Of a stretch of 64,000 nt of DNA, positions 63,566 through 64,000 are shown piece by piece (the stretch's first letter is position 1; every line of letters starts with the position of its first letter). A program made the position numbers and the translations under genes. The stretch is from Cryobacterium sp. (GTDB lineage: Bacteria > Actinomycetota > Actinomycetes > Actinomycetales > Microbacteriaceae). The notes under the pieces are model-generated. The model did not search any database. It saw nothing but the letters and a program-made list of their open reading frames with translations, and was not told where the DNA came from. The stretch spans positions 1-64,000 of the forward strand of contig JAHBST010000001.1 in the NCBI GenBank assembly GCA_019638975.1. The letters run 5' to 3'.

Positions 63566-64000
63566 TTCAACTCCCTTGCTGCGATGAGCGCCGAGGCCCA
63601 ACCGATGAGAACGATCTTCTCGTCGCTCGCGCCCGGAGGCACATAGAACAACAATTGGTCGCCATACGTCGCGATCGTTCCCTTTGTGGTGGACGATACT
63701 CGCGACAGCGACTTCACCGCGCCTTCCGCATTGATCACGGCGCCGGGCTCCGCCGGTTTGACGGTTTCGGTTTCATTCAAGTACACGGCTACCAGCGCTC
63801 CGCTGTCGTTCGTGACCATGGGGATGACTTCGCCGATCCCGACGGCCGTCCCGAACGTCATCTTGGCTATGCGCGGAATCGAGGCGAGTCGCTTTTGCTT
63901 GGCGTCGTACCCGATCGACGTGACCAGCGAATCGCTCCCGGTATCGAAATACTTCAGGAACGGACTGGATTCGCCGTTGAGCAGGACGTCGCCGTAGTCG
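63562..64000 (-). CDS. Hypothetical protein, N-terminus outside window
   Basis: The frame enters from the right edge; 145 C-terminal residues are visible. They look coding (LLNGESSPFLKYFDTGSDS, LVAVYLNETETVKPAEPGAV, TYGDQLLFYVPPG). No family recognised. GTGA overlap with the cnoX-like gene means the two are co-translated, so they probably share a process. Confidence 0.7.
   Translation of the reverse strand, partial: DYGDVLLNGESSPFLKYFDTGSDSLVTSIGYDAKQKRLASIPRIAKMTFGTAVGIGEVIPMVTNDSGALVAVYLNETETVKPAEPGAVINAEGAVKSLSRVSSTTKGTIATYGDQLLFYVPPGASDEKIVLIGWASALIAARELK

Overview
The window looks like chromosomal DNA of a high-GC actinobacterium, most likely of the Microbacteriaceae/Micrococcales (inference). 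The signs are strong G/C preference at third codon positions, GTG starts, a GatCAB amidotransferase, the GlgE-type glucan pathway, a RamB-like regulator, an LCP protein, Lys-poor and Arg-rich proteins, and actinobacterial 'alternate-type' signal peptides. I see no phage, insertion sequence, CRISPR array or integrase. About 68 protein genes and one tRNA-Arg(CCG) are densely packed on both strands.

Layout. 1-14.7 kb: dinB (cut by the window edge), a GT2 glycosyltransferase, an M23 peptidase, then small stress and accessory genes (GNAT, AhpD, EXPERA, Zn-alcohol dehydrogenase, OsmC, two drug-efflux MFS pumps, a PLP decarboxylase, two lipoproteins). 14.7-24.3 kb: an information-processing core on the minus strand (argS, ligA, gatC-gatA-gatB) with tRNA-Arg next to argS. 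24.3-35.5 kb: an accessory stretch rich in VOC, SRPBCC and ArsR genes, with a VOC remnant and a shortened VOC gene, followed by an AlaDh/PNT dehydrogenase, a TetR-ABC operon, glycerate kinase and a RamB-like regulator divergent from pckG. 37.6-50.9 kb: an ECF sigma factor with a membrane partner, PspA, an arginase-family enzyme, a crotonase, a flavin disulfide oxidoreductase, a GT4 glycosyltransferase, an amidase, a GntR-ABC operon, a lipoprotein and an LCP protein. 50.9-64 kb: glgP and glgE-glgB flank a five-gene SipW/TasA-like surface cassette, followed by a thioredoxin-like CnoX gene and a partial gene.

The most interesting region is 53,893-58,298. A dedicated ER-type (Ser/His) signal peptidase is encoded with three TasA/CalY-like secreted proteins. 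One of these carries a ricin-type lectin domain and two beta-sandwich repeats. A fourth protein ends in an LAMTG sorting signal. Four of the five genes are translationally coupled. The cassette has a recognisable promoter, a leader of about 160 nt whose hairpin covers the first gene's ribosome-binding region, and a strong hairpin after the first gene. I infer a surface fibre or matrix system with a carbohydrate-binding member. The domain families are known; the assembled system in this lineage is, to my knowledge, little described.

A second window-wide theme is leaderless expression. More than twenty genes have a TANNNT-like -10 box ending 5-8 nt (usually 6) before an ATG or GTG and no Shine-Dalgarno sequence. 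This fixes many starts, and in several regulator genes it places an inverted-repeat operator on top of the start codon.
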